This document shows positions 18,997 through 27,561 of a DNA stretch of 64,000 nt, one piece after another. Source of the stretch: Flavobacteriales bacterium (GTDB lineage Bacteria > Bacteroidota > Bacteroidia > Flavobacteriales_C > GCA-002722245); contig PBEC01000021.1 in the NCBI GenBank assembly GCA_002717515.1, positions 1-64,000 on the forward strand. The letters run 5' to 3'. Each line of letters opens with the position of its first letter. Positions within the stretch are counted from its first letter, which is position 1. A program made the position numbers and the translations under genes. Under the pieces are notes generated by a model that saw nothing but the letters and a program-made list of their open reading frames with translations, was not told the origin of the DNA and ran no database searches.

Positions 18997-19530
18997 CTAA
19001 ATCACACAAACACTATCATCGGAGCATTCCTCTGACCAGGTTTTACAAAAACCATCAGAACAATCATATATTTTTCTAGACTTAACAGGTTTTACGTATA
19101 GGTGTAAACTTGCTGTCCTTGACTCATAATTATTTCTGTATTTGTGAATTCCCGTGGTATGAAGAAAAGAAAACTCAGATGTTCCTACACCAAGTGAGCT
19201 TACTTTGACCAAGCCTGTTCCATTGTCGCTTAATAAATATCTTTCCTCTTTTAATGCTCCACAAATAGGGTTAATCCAAGCCATTGCCTCTCCGTAATCA
19301 TGAATACGTGTTTCCTGGCCCTCTTCCCAACACATTATCATCAATTCGAATTTATCCGTACGTGCTAAACAATTTCTTGTATATTTCTCATCGTTCCAGG
19401 TGAAATAACTTTCAAAAGCCTCTCTTGTGATGTCCATTCTTTGCAAAACTTCAAAATATCCAAAAGGCGACTCAACTCTTTTCAGTTGCTCTATTAATTC
19501 CTTTGGAGTATGAATATTTTTTATAATCAT
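18997..19530 (-). CDS. cysteine-dioxygenase-like cupin with altered iron site
   Basis: A 177-residue protein with the cysteine dioxygenase (CDO) fold order. Compared with animal CDO, the first iron histidine (His77 in RIHDYGEAMAW) and the third (His129 in TTGIHKY) are present, as is the active-site tyrosine (Tyr145 in SLHLYVKP). The second histidine of the HxH pair is Tyr79, and the crosslink cysteine position is Ala84. The tail has Cys157, Cys162, Cys169 and Cys175. It may still oxidise a thiol with a two-histidine iron site, as I believe other Bacteroidota members share this change, or it may act on another substrate. It is convergent with the TamB-like gene. Confidence 0.75.
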   Translation of the reverse strand: MIIKNIHTPKELIEQLKRVESPFGYFEVLQRMDITREAFESYFTWNDEKYTRNCLARTDKFELMIMCWEEGQETRIHDYGEAMAWINPICGALKEERYLLSDNGTGLVKVSSLGVGTSEFSFLHTTGIHKYRNNYESRTASLHLYVKPVKSRKIYDCSDGFCKTWSEECSDDSVCVI

Positions 19531-19659
19531 GACAAATCTTTAAAGATGAATCTACAAAAAAAAATTATTTGAATGTAGTATTACAACTAAATTTTATCAA
19601 TTTACCTAAAATGTTAATTAATCTTTGAATATTGTTGATAATTCAAACCATGTAAATAC

Positions 19660-19688
19660 TTGATGAATAAAGGCTTCTTCTATATTTG
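19660..19688 (+). promoter_or_regulatory. dnaN promoter
   Basis: TTG (19660-19662), 18 bases and TATATTTG (19681-19688) are an exact match to the Bacteroidota consensus. The dnaN ATG follows 20 bases later. The spacing and perfect -7 box make this one of the clearest promoters in the window. Confidence 0.7.
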
Positions 19689-19708
19689 TTAACAAAAACT
19701 AATTAGAA

Positions 19709-20824
19709 ATGAATTTTATTGTATCAAGCGCTTCTCTCTTAAAACAACTTTCTTTAATACAAGGTGTTCTGAACTCCAGCAATACACTCCCAATACTCGA
19801 TAATTTTTTATTTGAAATAAGGGGGACTGTTCTTAAAGTTTCGGCTTCAGATCTGGAAACAACAATGAGTTCTAAGTTAACTGTTGAATCGAAAGAAGAT
19901 GGATTGATTGCAATACCAGCAAAAATGTTAATCGACATTTTAAAAAATTTATCGGATCATCCCATTAAATTCTCAGTGGAGAAAAGTAATTTCCAAATAG
20001 AAATCTCATCAGATTACGGTAAATACAAATTAAGTGGTCATAGCGGAGAGGAATTCCCAAAAGTTCCCGAAATTGAGCAATCGAGTTCCTTAACTCTGCC
20101 GTCTGATATAATTTTAAGAGCTATTAATAAATCATTATTCGCTGCAGGAAACGACGAATTAAGACCTGTTATGAGCGGTGTTTTTTGTGAGCTTAATTCT
20201 GACAATTTAACTTTTGTCGCAACCGATGCTCACAAATTAGTAAGGTATAGAAGACTGGATGCTAAAAGTGAAAATTCAACCTCATTCATTATCCCTAGCA
20301 AACCACTCAACCTATTAAAAAACTGCTTAAACAGTAACTCTGAAACAACTATAGAATATAATCAGAACAATGCCTTCTTTTCAATTGGCGAGATCCACCT
20401 GGTATGCAGACTTGTTGAAGGGAAATATCCGAATTATGAAGCTGTAATTCCAAAGGAAAATCCGAATAAACTCATAATCGACAGAAGCTTATTACTTAAC
20501 TCAGTGAAACGTGTTTCTATTTTTGCAAATAAAACCACTCATCAGGTGAACCTTAAACTCGCAGGAAGTTCATTGAACATATCTGCAGAGGATTTAGACT
20601 TCGCAAATAAAGCAGATGAAAAATTAACCTGTAGTTACAATGGGGAAGACATGGAGATAGGCTTTAATTCAAAATTTCTAATTGAAATGCTAAACAATAT
20701 AGATACGGATGAAGTGAGTGTGGAGATGAGTGACCCCAGTAGAGCGGGAATTATTCTCCCAGAAAACGCAAATGCTTCAGACGAAGATATACTAATGTTG
20801 GTTATGCCGGTAATGGTTAACTAA
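19709..20824 (+). CDS. dnaN: DNA polymerase III beta subunit (sliding clamp)
   Basis: A 371-residue protein with the three-domain clamp layout. It encircles DNA and tethers the replicative polymerase. Seen: the N-terminal VSSASLLKQLSLIQGVLN segment, ATDAHKLVRYRR in domain two, the EGKYPNYEAVIP linker and the C-terminal LVMPVMVN, which ends like the MPMRL clamp terminus of other bacteria. No dnaA or recF is adjacent, so the classical replication-origin cluster is not present here. A perfect promoter lies upstream and a strong terminator downstream, so dnaN is probably a single-gene unit. Confidence 0.96.
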   Translation: MNFIVSSASLLKQLSLIQGVLNSSNTLPILDNFLFEIRGTVLKVSASDLETTMSSKLTVESKEDGLIAIPAKMLIDILKNLSDHPIKFSVEKSNFQIEISSDYGKYKLSGHSGEEFPKVPEIEQSSSLTLPSDIILRAINKSLFAAGNDELRPVMSGVFCELNSDNLTFVATDAHKLVRYRRLDAKSENSTSFIIPSKPLNLLKNCLNSNSETTIEYNQNNAFFSIGEIHLVCRLVEGKYPNYEAVIPKENPNKLIIDRSLLLNSVKRVSIFANKTTHQVNLKLAGSSLNISAEDLDFANKADEKLTCSYNGEDMEIGFNSKFLIEMLNNIDTDEVSVEMSDPSRAGIILPENANASDEDILMLVMPVMVN

Positions 20825-20843
20825 ATAGATGTTACAGTCCAAC

Positions 20844-20880
20844 AAAACAGGCTTCAAGAAATTGAAGCCTGTTTTGTTTT
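20844..20880 (+). terminator. dnaN terminator
   Basis: AAAACAGGCTTCAA (20844-20857), a GAAA loop and TTGAAGCCTGTTTT (20862-20875) form a perfect 14-bp stem followed by a T-rich tract. Confidence 0.9.
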
Positions 20881-20951
20881 CCACTGTGTATTGATGAAAA
20901 ATTCCGAAAAAATACTACACCAATAAAAAATGTATTATGTAATTTGACCCT

Positions 20952-21239
20952 ATGAAAATTTTAAAGAAAATACCGCCTGCATTTAAGAACAAATATTTGA
21001 TTACAGGTTTATTATTTTCAATTTGGATTTGTTTTTTCGATCATTATAATTTTATTTTTCACGCGGAGTTAATTCAACAAAAAAAAGAACTGAAAAATGA
21101 TCTTAATAGATTAAAAATTGAAACGGCAAAAAATAAAATGTTTTTAAGAAACATGAACAACAATGAGTTCATGGAAAAGTATGCAAGAGAACATTATTTA
21201 ATGAAAAAAAAAGGAGAGGATATTTTTATGTTGGATTAA
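20952..21239 (+). CDS. FtsB/DivIC family cell-division protein
   Basis: A 95-residue protein with a short cytoplasmic end, one membrane helix (about residues 17-33), a charged coiled coil (residues 38-65, EIQQKKELKNDLNRLKIE-like heptads) and a C-terminal MEKYAREHYLMKKKGEDIF segment. The last segment matches the conserved ARE..M...GE pattern of septum formation initiators. It should act in the divisome at mid-cell. It is a single gene after dnaN with its own short upstream region. Confidence 0.85.
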   Translation: MKILKKIPPAFKNKYLITGLLFSIWICFFDHYNFIFHAELIQQKKELKNDLNRLKIETAKNKMFLRNMNNNEFMEKYAREHYLMKKKGEDIFMLD

Positions 21240-21326
21240 CAGTTTTTCATTGTATAAATCTTGTACCACACTATTGAAATATGCTTCTCAAAGTAAAGTA
21301 AATCTCTCCACCTAAAAATTGAATCG

Positions 21327-21686
21327 TCAGTACTTGTTTAATGAAAGTAATACTAACGTACAAGATTCTTCATAGGCTATACCTGCTTTTTCCAATTGCA
21401 ACTTAAAATCAGGATTTTCGGTCCCTGGGTTAAAAATAACACGCTCTGGTTTTATTTCAATTATTTTTTTGATATACTCTTTCTGTCGGCCGGGACCAAC
21501 ATATAAAGTAACTGTATGAATATCTTGAAAATTTTCCCAAAGATTAATTATCTTTTTTCCACAGACAATACCTTTCTTAATTCCAAAAGGAATAATTGTA
21601 TGACCTGCGTCAACAAGACGTTTTGCCGCTTTGTTGGCATACCTGTCTTCATTTGGTGTTGCCCCAACAATTAAAGTATTTTTCAT
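21327..21686 (-). CDS. CoA-binding domain protein
   Basis: A 119-residue single-domain protein of the CoA_binding_2 (YccU-like) family. Seen: an N-terminal VGATPNEDRYANKAAKRLV nucleotide-binding segment, a central TVTLYVGPGRQ motif and a C-terminal FNPGTENPDF motif. Its function is unknown. The gene lies two bases after queE on the same strand and closes that operon. Confidence 0.83.
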   Translation of the reverse strand: MKNTLIVGATPNEDRYANKAAKRLVDAGHTIIPFGIKKGIVCGKKIINLWENFQDIHTVTLYVGPGRQKEYIKKIIEIKPERVIFNPGTENPDFKLQLEKAGIAYEESCTLVLLSLNKY

Positions 21687-21688
21687 AA

Positions 21689-22336
21689 TTAAGGAATGTT
21701 CATAAATTTATGAGACTGAATGCTTATGTTCCATTTCGGATTCTCCATTACATAATCGATTATTTGAGGCATCATTTTATCTCGATTACTCCATTCAGGC
21801 TGTAAATAAAGTTTACAATTAGAATTTACCTTTTCCGCATGCTTTTCTGCCCACTTAAAATCATTTTTATTGTACACTATAATTTTCAATTCATGAGCAA
21901 AAGAATAAACTTCGGGTCTGGGTGGCGCAGTTTTTTTTGGAGATAAGCATATCCAATTCCATCTTCCAGAAAATGAATGTGATCCGCTTGTTTCTAAAAA
22001 AGTTTGATATCCGTTGGAGTGAAGTACTTGACATAAATAATCAAGATTGTATAAAGTTGGCTCACCTCCTGTTATTACAACATCTTTAGCAGGAATAAAA
22101 TTTAACTTATCGATAAGACCGTCTACTTCAACTAATGGATGTAAAGATGCATCCCAACTTTCTTTGACATCACACCAGTGACATCCAACATCACAACCGC
22201 CAATCCTTATAAAATAAGCAGGTTTACCCGATTGTTTACCCTCTCCTTGAATAGTATAAAATTCTTCCATAATAGGAAGAAACTTACCGGATTCAAGTTG
22301 TGATTTTTGAACTTCGTTTAAATTTTTAACCTCCAT
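21689..22336 (-). CDS. queE: 7-carboxy-7-deazaguanine synthase
   Basis: A 215-residue radical-SAM enzyme that makes the deazaguanine core of queuosine. Seen: EEFYTIQGEGKQSGKPAYF, the cluster cysteines Cys48, Cys52 and Cys55 in GGCDVGCHWCD, the VVITGGEPTLYNL motif and the LSPKKTAPP segment. The spacing CxxxCxxC is the canonical one. The ATG at 22336 is preferred over the TTG one codon earlier. It lies six bases after the MoxR gene. queC, queD and queF are not in the window. Confidence 0.92.
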   Translation of the reverse strand: MEVKNLNEVQKSQLESGKFLPIMEEFYTIQGEGKQSGKPAYFIRIGGCDVGCHWCDVKESWDASLHPLVEVDGLIDKLNFIPAKDVVITGGEPTLYNLDYLCQVLHSNGYQTFLETSGSHSFSGRWNWICLSPKKTAPPRPEVYSFAHELKIIVYNKNDFKWAEKHAEKVNSNCKLYLQPEWSNRDKMMPQIIDYVMENPKWNISIQSHKFMNIP

Positions 22337-22342
22337 CAATTT

Positions 22343-23308
22343 TTAAAGCAATGATTTGATGATTTCTTCAAGTGAAACTCCATCTGCCTCAGCTTTGTAA
22401 TTACGCATAACTCTATGTCGAAGTATTGGAAGAGCCACAGCTTGTACATCTTCAATATCTGGAGAATATTTTCCTTTCAAAGCAGCATGTGTTTTGGCTC
22501 CTAAAACCAAGTATTGTGAAGCACGTGGACCTGCCCCCCATGTTAAATAATCTTTTGTAATCTCAGGAGCCAATTCAGATTCTCTACGTGTTTTAACAGC
22601 TAGTTTAACTGCATATTCAAGAACATTATCCGCAACAGGAATTCTTCGTATCAACTCCTGAAAACTTGTGATTTCTTCAACGGACAAAACAGGATTAACG
22701 TTATTGACAACATCTGATGTCGTCGATTTCACAACCTGAACCTCTTCTGCTAAGGAAGGGTAATCTACCCATATATTAAACATGAACCTATCAAGTTGAG
22801 CCTCAGGAAGTGGATATGTCCCCTCTTGATCAATTGGATTTTGTGTCGCTAAAACAAAAAATGGTTTTGGAAGTGGTAAAGTTTTTCCCGCAATAGTAAC
22901 TTTCTTTTCCTGCATTGCCTCAAGCAAAGCTGCTTGTGTTTTAGGTGGGGTACGATTAATTTCGTCTGCAAGTAATACGTTAGTAAAAACAGGTCCCTTA
23001 ACAAATTTAAAACTTCTATCCTCTCCCAGAATTTCAGAACCTACAATATCACTCGGCATAAGATCAGGAGTAAATTGAATCCTGTTAAAATTAAGTCCAA
23101 GGGCTTCTGATATCGTATTAACCAATAGTGTTTTACCTAAACCAGGAACACCAACCAATAAAGAATGTCCATTTGAAAAAATGGAAATAATAATTGATTT
23201 AACAACCTCGTTTTGTCCAACAATAACCTTTGCTATTTCCGTTTCTAATTTTTTTGAAGCTTCAGCCAAAGCATCAATAGCTATTACATCTGATTCTAAT
23301 TCCAACAT
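22343..23308 (-). CDS. MoxR family AAA+ ATPase
   Basis: A 321-residue cytoplasmic AAA+ chaperone-like ATPase. Seen: Walker A GVPGLGKT, Walker B LLADEINRTPPKTQAALLEA, the sensor ATQNPIDQEGTYPLPEAQLD and arginine-finger region. MoxR proteins usually activate metalloproteins or work with von Willebrand-type partners. No such partner gene is here; instead it lies one base after the SurA-like gene and just before queE. This suggests co-expression with the envelope chaperones rather than a BatA/BatB system. Confidence 0.92.
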   Translation of the reverse strand: MLELESDVIAIDALAEASKKLETEIAKVIVGQNEVVKSIIISIFSNGHSLLVGVPGLGKTLLVNTISEALGLNFNRIQFTPDLMPSDIVGSEILGEDRSFKFVKGPVFTNVLLADEINRTPPKTQAALLEAMQEKKVTIAGKTLPLPKPFFVLATQNPIDQEGTYPLPEAQLDRFMFNIWVDYPSLAEEVQVVKSTTSDVVNNVNPVLSVEEITSFQELIRRIPVADNVLEYAVKLAVKTRRESELAPEITKDYLTWGAGPRASQYLVLGAKTHAALKGKYSPDIEDVQAVALPILRHRVMRNYKAEADGVSLEEIIKSLL

Positions 23309-23309
23309 A

Positions 23310-24680
23310 TTATTTTTGAGATATAGGCTTAGTTTCGTTACTAAACCAAACGGATAATCCTAAACAATCTTTATATGATTCCGGCAGCTTGATATAAGTA
23401 CCCTCCAGATGTGCATTTATCCATTTTTTTAACTCCTTTTCCTGTTTCTTGGCTAAAGCTGCTGATTTAATTCGATCGTAATCAGAATCAATATTAGCTA
23501 AGTGAAAGTCAAGTTTATCCATTAGGTATATTATTCGATATGCTCTGGAATTATCCAACATATTAAAAATTTCAGGCTTCGTAATCTCACCCTCATTCAT
23601 ACTTTGAAGTTTTATGTATAAATTTTGTTCCAGTTCTTCAACTTCAAAATAATCACCACCGGTTTGTTGGTTGCGAACAACACCTCCATTAACTTTTGAA
23701 GCCTCATCGTCACTTAAGTCAGAAGCTAACTTGTTGAAATCAACACCTGATTTAATAACTTGTGAGATACTATCCGCTCTTTGCCTTGCTTTTTCCATGT
23801 CGCTCTCATAAATGGCAGGAGATTTTAAAATATGTCGAGCATGAATCAGGTTTCCCTTTTTCTCAATTACCTGAATAATATGAAAACCGAAAGGAGACTC
23901 AACAACTTCTGAAATTTCACCAGGCTGAAGTTGAAATGCTACGGCACTGAACTCTGGAACAAGCTGATTCCTCGAAAGAAAACCTAAATCACCATCTCTT
24001 TGTCGAGAACCTGGGTCATCAGAATGAATACCCGCCATAAGACCAAAATCTGTTCCATTTATAATTCGATTTCTGATGTCGTTTAATTTTTTCTCAACTC
24101 TTTTTTTCTCGTATGCATTTGGTTTTGCTTTTACTACCAACTGTGCAATTTTATAAGATTCAGGAACAACTGGTAAAGAATCACCGGGTATAGCATTAAA
24201 GTAGTTCATAACTTCATTAGGACTAATGGTTACGGATCTTGTAATTTCACCTTTCACTTTTTGTCCCAAAATATTATCAGCTACAGTTCCTCTAATTTCC
24301 TTTTTAAATTGAAGAACACTTTTACCGTAATACTTCAGAAAATCTTTTTCAGAACCTCCCAAACTCATCAACATATAATCCATTCTTCTGTTTATAGCGT
24401 CATCTATTTCTTGATCTGAAACTTCAACGCTATCTACCTCAGCTTTGTGAACCAGTAACTTTTCAAATAGCCTTTCCTGAAGAACATAGCAGGATGTTGA
24501 AAAATCCTTTGGTGCTCCTTGCATTTGCAGTTGAGTGACGGACGCATCAATGTCACTTTTAAAAATGGCATTTTTTCCTACAACAGCGATAACCTCATCG
24601 ACAAGAACTGGTTCATTCTGCCCAAATGAATTAAGGGCTAAACAAGCTGAAATCAGAGATAAAATCACTTTATTACTCAT
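23310..24680 (-). CDS. SurA-like periplasmic peptidyl-prolyl isomerase
   Basis: A 456-residue exported chaperone. A signal peptide (MSNKVILSLISACLALNSFG) is followed by a SurA N-terminal domain (VDEVIAVVGKNAIFKSDID) and two parvulin domains, each with the DPGSRQRDGDLGFLSR / FGFHIIQVIEKKG type of phrasing. It should escort outer-membrane proteins. The ATG at 24680 is chosen over an ATG eight codons earlier because it gives a normal signal peptide. It overlaps the upstream gene by 8 bases, so translation is coupled. Second in function to none of its two neighbours: all three are PPIase-type proteins. Confidence 0.88.
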   Translation of the reverse strand: MSNKVILSLISACLALNSFGQNEPVLVDEVIAVVGKNAIFKSDIDASVTQLQMQGAPKDFSTSCYVLQERLFEKLLVHKAEVDSVEVSDQEIDDAINRRMDYMLMSLGGSEKDFLKYYGKSVLQFKKEIRGTVADNILGQKVKGEITRSVTISPNEVMNYFNAIPGDSLPVVPESYKIAQLVVKAKPNAYEKKRVEKKLNDIRNRIINGTDFGLMAGIHSDDPGSRQRDGDLGFLSRNQLVPEFSAVAFQLQPGEISEVVESPFGFHIIQVIEKKGNLIHARHILKSPAIYESDMEKARQRADSISQVIKSGVDFNKLASDLSDDEASKVNGGVVRNQQTGGDYFEVEELEQNLYIKLQSMNEGEITKPEIFNMLDNSRAYRIIYLMDKLDFHLANIDSDYDRIKSAALAKKQEKELKKWINAHLEGTYIKLPESYKDCLGLSVWFSNETKPISQK

Positions 24681-25572
24681 CAAAATATATCTTAATTTCT
24701 TCATTTTCCAATGCTTTATTATAAACCGTATTACTAAGTTTTTGAATCAACTCCTGTTTTCTTTGATTGACAACGATTGCGATAATTTTTTCTCTTACCA
24801 TATCCAATGGCGAAAGACCATTTTTCAAACGATTCTCCGTAAAAAACAAAATCCAGACATAATCTCCATCTGGTGCTTCAGTATACTGATAGTTTCTTAA
24901 AAAGTGTTCATCGTTATATAACTTAAAAGGTATTAAATTTTTTAAATCATCAAGTTTATACCATAAACTGTCGTTTGCCACGCAAAAAATATTTTCTTTT
25001 TGAATCAGTCTAAAAAACTTTTCCTTCTTTAAAGAGTCCTTATATTGAATCATATATCGCAAACTGTTGAACTTTTTATGATTTTTTGGTACTTTAACGT
25101 AACGAACTTTAACGATATTCTCCTTAAGTTCAAAGTTCTCTTTATTTAAATTAAAATAATTTAAAATTTCTGTTTCACTAACACTAAATGAAAGGGATGT
25201 ATCAAGCATTTTTTGTTCATAAGTGTATTTCAAAAGGGAGTTTTTATACGAATTAATTTCAGCACTAAAATCCTTATCTTCATCACTTAAAACTTTTTCA
25301 GCCTCACTGGCTACAGCTTTTTCTTTTGCCCAAATTCGAATGTAATTTTTAACCTCGTCCTTTTCTTTGCGCCAATCTTCCCCAAATAATTTCTTAAGTT
25401 CTGAGGCCATTAGGTAGGTATCCCCAACTTGAGCAACAGGCCCATCTTGAGAGTTCTCTAGTTCAGCTTCAGATGAGCATGAGTTAAAAATTAGCATCGT
25501 AATTAGGACAAAAGGCCTTCCAAACTGGAAAGCCTTAATTTTTAACTTCTTATGCGTTTGATATACAATCAA
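24673..25572 (-). CDS. peptidyl-prolyl isomerase-related lipoprotein
   Basis: A 299-residue protein between two clear parvulins. It has a long lipoprotein signal ending in FNSC (Cys32), then VAQVGDTYLMASELKKLFG, which resembles the SurA/PrsA N-terminal chaperone domain, and an ETEILNYFNLNKENFELKEN segment typical of the linker before a parvulin domain. A full parvulin domain is not evident, so it is probably a chaperone-only member. The start is TTG at 25572, overlapping the stop of the upstream gene as TTGA; no ATG upstream of the lipobox gives a normal signal. Confidence 0.72.
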   Translation of the reverse strand: MIVYQTHKKLKIKAFQFGRPFVLITMLIFNSCSSEAELENSQDGPVAQVGDTYLMASELKKLFGEDWRKEKDEVKNYIRIWAKEKAVASEAEKVLSDEDKDFSAEINSYKNSLLKYTYEQKMLDTSLSFSVSETEILNYFNLNKENFELKENIVKVRYVKVPKNHKKFNSLRYMIQYKDSLKKEKFFRLIQKENIFCVANDSLWYKLDDLKNLIPFKLYNDEHFLRNYQYTEAPDGDYVWILFFTENRLKNGLSPLDMVREKIIAIVVNQRKQELIQKLSNTVYNKALENEEIKIYFDE

Positions 25573-27539
25573 GGGGCTAATTGATTAAATACTGCTTCGT
25601 TGTAAACAATTTTATATTTTGCTCTTAATTCCTCTATCCACTCCTTCATCAAATAATCCTGATACTTTGCAGCAACACTCCCTCTAACATCCTTTAAACT
25701 TTTATCTTGCACAGGAAGAACTTTATTTACTTTTAAAACAATGTATTGATCGTCTTTTTTGTAAACTTCCCCAATTCCTTCGCTGAAAGTAAGTCCCTCT
25801 AAATCCGAACGGTCTTTCGCTTGATAAACACCTGCCTCTACTCTTACATTAAGAGCTGATTTTGCGTTTATTTTTTCCAATATATAAACATCGTCTTTTT
25901 TCTTTATCAAAAATTCTCTGACCAGATTTGCTGTTTCAATATCAACACATTTATATACTGTTCCATCCATTCTTTCATCCCATTGCCAATTTGAACTATT
26001 TGCCTCATGAAATTTTCTTAAACCTGCTGTATCGGTAACAGATTTGTTCCAAACACGTTCACTCGATAAGTCAAATAAAATAATTCCTTCACGATATTCT
26101 TTTAGAAGTCGAACATAATCTGGCTTTTTTAGAGGAAGCTGAGATTTTTCAAATTCTTTTAGCATATTTTCTATCCATCGATTATAGGTATAGGTTACCA
26201 TTCTTTGATAATCCCCTCCTCTTTTTGGGACTAAAGTAGTTTTTAAATGTTCTGCAAAATCCTTTTGAGTATAGGTTATTCCGTTAAAAACAAACATTTT
26301 GGCCTTCAACTTTTTATCTTCTGGAGCCTTCCAATTGGCAGTAAGTAAGGTTGAATCACAAAACTGAAAGAATTTATCGATTCCCTTCCTGTATTCTTTA
26401 AACTTATACTCCTTTTTTATTTTATTTAAAACAGATGTTTCACTGAGTTCTGCACGATCACTTCTTGCTACCTTAGTTTTTAAATCAATTTCGGACTCCT
26501 CAAATGATTTAACTTCTCTTCGATCTATTCTTTGAATAATGTGCCAACCGTATACAGTTTTAACAGGTTTTGAATAATCGCCATTATATTCAAGTTCAAA
26601 GGCTGCATTCTCAAACTCGGGAACAAATTTACTTGGACCAAACCAATCTAATACCCCCCCTTTGGAAGCTGTTCCCATATCTTCAGAGAATTTCCTTGCC
26701 AACATTGAAAAATCCTCTTGTCCATTTTCAAGTTTTGAATAAATTTCAAAAATATTTTTTTCTGCTTCCTTCTTTTTTTCATTGGACATATCGTCTCTGG
26801 CAACAGTCAATATATGAGCTACCTTTATTTCGCCAACTGCTTTTCTTTTATTGTGAACTTTGATAATATGATAACCAAATCTTGTCCTGAATGGATTACT
26901 AACCTGACCTACTTGTGTTTTGTATGCTGCAGACTCAAACGGATAAACCATTCTGAAAACAGAAAAATAGCCTAGATAACCACCGTTTTTAGTAACGCTG
27001 GGGTCTTTTGAATATTGCTTGGCTAATGCTTTAAAATCGCCTCCACTTTCTGCTAACTTTTTCACTTTCATTGCTGTTTTAAATGCAGCAAGTGTATCTG
27101 AAGGCATTGCTAATTCAGGAATACTTATCAAAATATGACTTGCCTCAACATCCGTTTGCATTCGTTCATAAGCTTCTTCAATTAAGTTTTTGGTAACATC
27201 TTTATCCTTTAAGTAAGAATCGGCAAGCTGATTTTTATATCCCTTAAATTCCTTTATGAACTTAGACGTAGTGTCATAGCCAAGTGATTTTGCTTCCGTT
27301 ACCTTCAAGAGAAATTTATCGTATAATTTCCTGTAACTCATTAAAGAATCTCTAGTAATGATTTTTTCGGGATCTGCATTCTTGTTATAAACGTACCAAA
27401 AATCACCGGCACTTACAGTGTCTCCCTCAATAGCAACCAACCATTTATTTGCTAATTCTGGACTTAATTCTTTAACTTGATTTATTCCTTGTTTTGAAAC
27501 AAGCGTTAAAGAAATGAAAATTAGAATTTTAAATCTCAT
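25569..27539 (-). CDS. large parvulin-type peptidyl-prolyl isomerase
   Basis: A 656-residue exported protein. After a signal peptide, an N-terminal helical domain (to about residue 130) precedes two parvulin domains: one from VEASHILISIP to FGYHIIKVHNKR, the other from IKVAHILTVARDD to YGWHIIQRIDRRE. A 300-residue C-terminal part follows and resembles the C-terminal extensions of Bacteroidota PPIases. It should fold exported or outer-membrane proteins. It is the first gene of a run of three PPIase-type genes, 22 bases downstream of guaB. Confidence 0.88.
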   Translation of the reverse strand: MRFKILIFISLTLVSKQGINQVKELSPELANKWLVAIEGDTVSAGDFWYVYNKNADPEKIITRDSLMSYRKLYDKFLLKVTEAKSLGYDTTSKFIKEFKGYKNQLADSYLKDKDVTKNLIEEAYERMQTDVEASHILISIPELAMPSDTLAAFKTAMKVKKLAESGGDFKALAKQYSKDPSVTKNGGYLGYFSVFRMVYPFESAAYKTQVGQVSNPFRTRFGYHIIKVHNKRKAVGEIKVAHILTVARDDMSNEKKKEAEKNIFEIYSKLENGQEDFSMLARKFSEDMGTASKGGVLDWFGPSKFVPEFENAAFELEYNGDYSKPVKTVYGWHIIQRIDRREVKSFEESEIDLKTKVARSDRAELSETSVLNKIKKEYKFKEYRKGIDKFFQFCDSTLLTANWKAPEDKKLKAKMFVFNGITYTQKDFAEHLKTTLVPKRGGDYQRMVTYTYNRWIENMLKEFEKSQLPLKKPDYVRLLKEYREGIILFDLSSERVWNKSVTDTAGLRKFHEANSSNWQWDERMDGTVYKCVDIETANLVREFLIKKKDDVYILEKINAKSALNVRVEAGVYQAKDRSDLEGLTFSEGIGEVYKKDDQYIVLKVNKVLPVQDKSLKDVRGSVAAKYQDYLMKEWIEELRAKYKIVYNEAVFNQLAP

Positions 27540-27561
27540 TGTTTTTTACTTTTGTTATAAA

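Noticed and set aside
19531..19708. Replication origin near dnaN
   Set aside because: No dnaA, recF or cluster of DnaA boxes is seen; the gap holds only the dnaN promoter.
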